From: Caldilinea sp.
GTDB lineage: Bacteria; Chloroflexota; Anaerolineae; Caldilineales; Caldilineaceae
Direction: 5' to 3'
Assembly (NCBI GenBank): GCA_026389955.1
Contig: JAPLGY010000357.1
Location: 1-14,300 of the forward strand
DNA length: 14,300 bases
Position numbers and translations under genes: made by a program. The number at the start of each line of letters is the position of its first letter. Positions within the stretch are counted from its first letter, which is position 1. Below are positions 13,758 to 14,300 of this stretch, piece by piece. The notes beneath the pieces are model-generated. The model was given only the letters and a program-made list of their open reading frames with translations. It had not been told where the DNA came from and searched no databases.

Positions 13758-14300
13758 CCGATCTCCTCTTGTCTGGCCGACGGCTGCAAGGCCGCCAAAA
13801 GCCCCTGCAGCAGCAGACCCTCCTGGCCGGGCAGCACAGTGCGCGGGTCAAACAGCAGCTGCTCCTGCTGGATACGGCAGACCACTGGCACCGGCTGGCT
13901 GCGCAGCGCCGCGGCGACCCGGTCCGGGGCTGCATGGGGGATCGCCAACAGCGTCGTCGGTTGGGTTTCGCCGGGCAGAGCGCCTCCCCCAACCGTGCTG
14001 AAGCCCGGGTGCAGCTGGGCAGCGAAGCCCTGGGCAGCCAGCGTCGCCTGCCAGCGTCGCGCCCGGGCCGCCAGTTCCTCAGAGCTGGCGGCGATCATCT
14101 GCCACACTGGGATCTCCTGCAGCGCCCGCCCGCGACGATAGCTGAGCAGCGTCGCCTCCAGCGCAGCCAGGGTCAGTTTGTCGACGCGCAATGCCCGCGC
14201 CAGCGGATGGCGCCGCAGCCGGGCCACCTCGCCGGCGCGACCCAGGATCAAGCCAGCCTGCGGCCCGCCAAGCAATTTGTCTCCGCTGAAGGTGATCAGG
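13742..14300 (-). CDS. selA: L-seryl-tRNA(Sec) selenium transferase, C-terminal part (cut by window edge)
   Basis: SelA is a pyridoxal-phosphate enzyme that converts Ser-tRNA(Sec) to selenocysteinyl-tRNA(Sec) using selenophosphate. About 185 residues are visible; the start lies beyond position 14300. The visible part opens with LITFSGDKLLGGPQAG, where the Lys at 14276-14278 is the expected Schiff-base lysine. It is followed by HPLARALRVDKLTLAALEATL, a segment typical of SelA, and by the C-terminal domain with FSTVGGGALPGE and IPHAAPDRVAAALR. The reading frame stays open to the edge. The gene implies that this organism makes selenocysteine. It overlaps the isopentenyl phosphate kinase gene at its 3' end and probably heads the operon seen here. 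Confidence 0.93.
   Translation of the reverse strand, partial: LITFSGDKLLGGPQAGLILGRAGEVARLRRHPLARALRVDKLTLAALEATLLSYRRGRALQEIPVWQMIAASSEELAARARRWQATLAAQGFAAQLHPGFSTVGGGALPGETQPTTLLAIPHAAPDRVAAALRSQPVPVVCRIQQEQLLFDPRTVLPGQEGLLLQGLLAALQPSARQEEIGCSSF

Noticed and set aside
11664..14141. Two plus-strand frames of about 406 and 407 codons opposite rseP, IPK and selA
   Set aside because: They are antisense to genes with intact catalytic motifs and show low-complexity composition and no ribosome binding site or family resemblance.
622..14183. Frequent GTCGAC hexamers, roughly nineteen by eye
   Set aside because: They are spread through coding sequence, often as Val-Asp codon pairs, and are best explained by codon preference; a genome-wide count would be needed to claim more.

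Overview
This is a gene-dense, GC-rich bacterial chromosome segment with 13 complete protein genes and one gene cut by the right edge. No RNA gene, insertion sequence, CRISPR array or phage gene was recognised. The best guess for the source is a member of the Chloroflexota, perhaps the Anaerolineae/Caldilineae side. The reasons are an Ycf45-like AAA/R3H protein next to tmk and a DarA-type cyclic-di-AMP receptor, a GMP kinase of the YKGIP subclass, an archaeal-type isopentenyl phosphate kinase, and a LysM protein with long Thr/Ala/Pro linkers. This assignment is inference from gene content and was not tested by a search.

Region 1 (about 1-3,950, plus strand) runs: tandem GNAT-like protein, AAA/R3H nucleic-acid-binding ATPase, thymidylate kinase (tmk), and a PII-like cyclic-di-AMP receptor (darA/pstA family). 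The tmk-darA pair is also found in Firmicutes such as Bacillus subtilis. A short perfect hairpin (3932-3946) separates darA from a convergent gene.

Region 2 (about 3,960-7,560) starts with a minus-strand FmdB-type zinc ribbon gene. A 141-bp divergent promoter region follows, then plus-strand guanylate kinase (gmk), a rhomboid protease whose ATG overlaps the gmk stop (ATGA), and malQ (4-alpha-glucanotransferase). Three perfect 13-bp tandem repeats lie directly in front of the malQ ribosome binding site.

Region 3 (about 7,600-14,300, minus strand) is one long co-directional run. In transcription order it reads selA (C-terminal part only), isopentenyl phosphate kinase, rseP (site-2 protease), a zinc-ribbon/TM/LysM protein, a HEAT-repeat protein, an unknown 126-residue protein, and an AEC-family permease. 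Most gaps are between 5 and about 40 bases and selA overlaps the kinase gene, so an operon is likely. It converges on malQ with a 40-bp gap that shows no clear terminator.

Most of the window is housekeeping: nucleotide kinases, carbohydrate metabolism and membrane proteolysis. The points most worth following are the membrane LysM protein encoded directly behind a site-2 protease with the topology such proteases cleave; the isoprenoid kinase standing where dxr often stands next to rseP; the repeat array in front of malQ; a nine-G tract in the FmdB ribosome binding site; and a GMP kinase with substitutions at classical GMP-contact positions. No wholly new defence or mobile system was seen.
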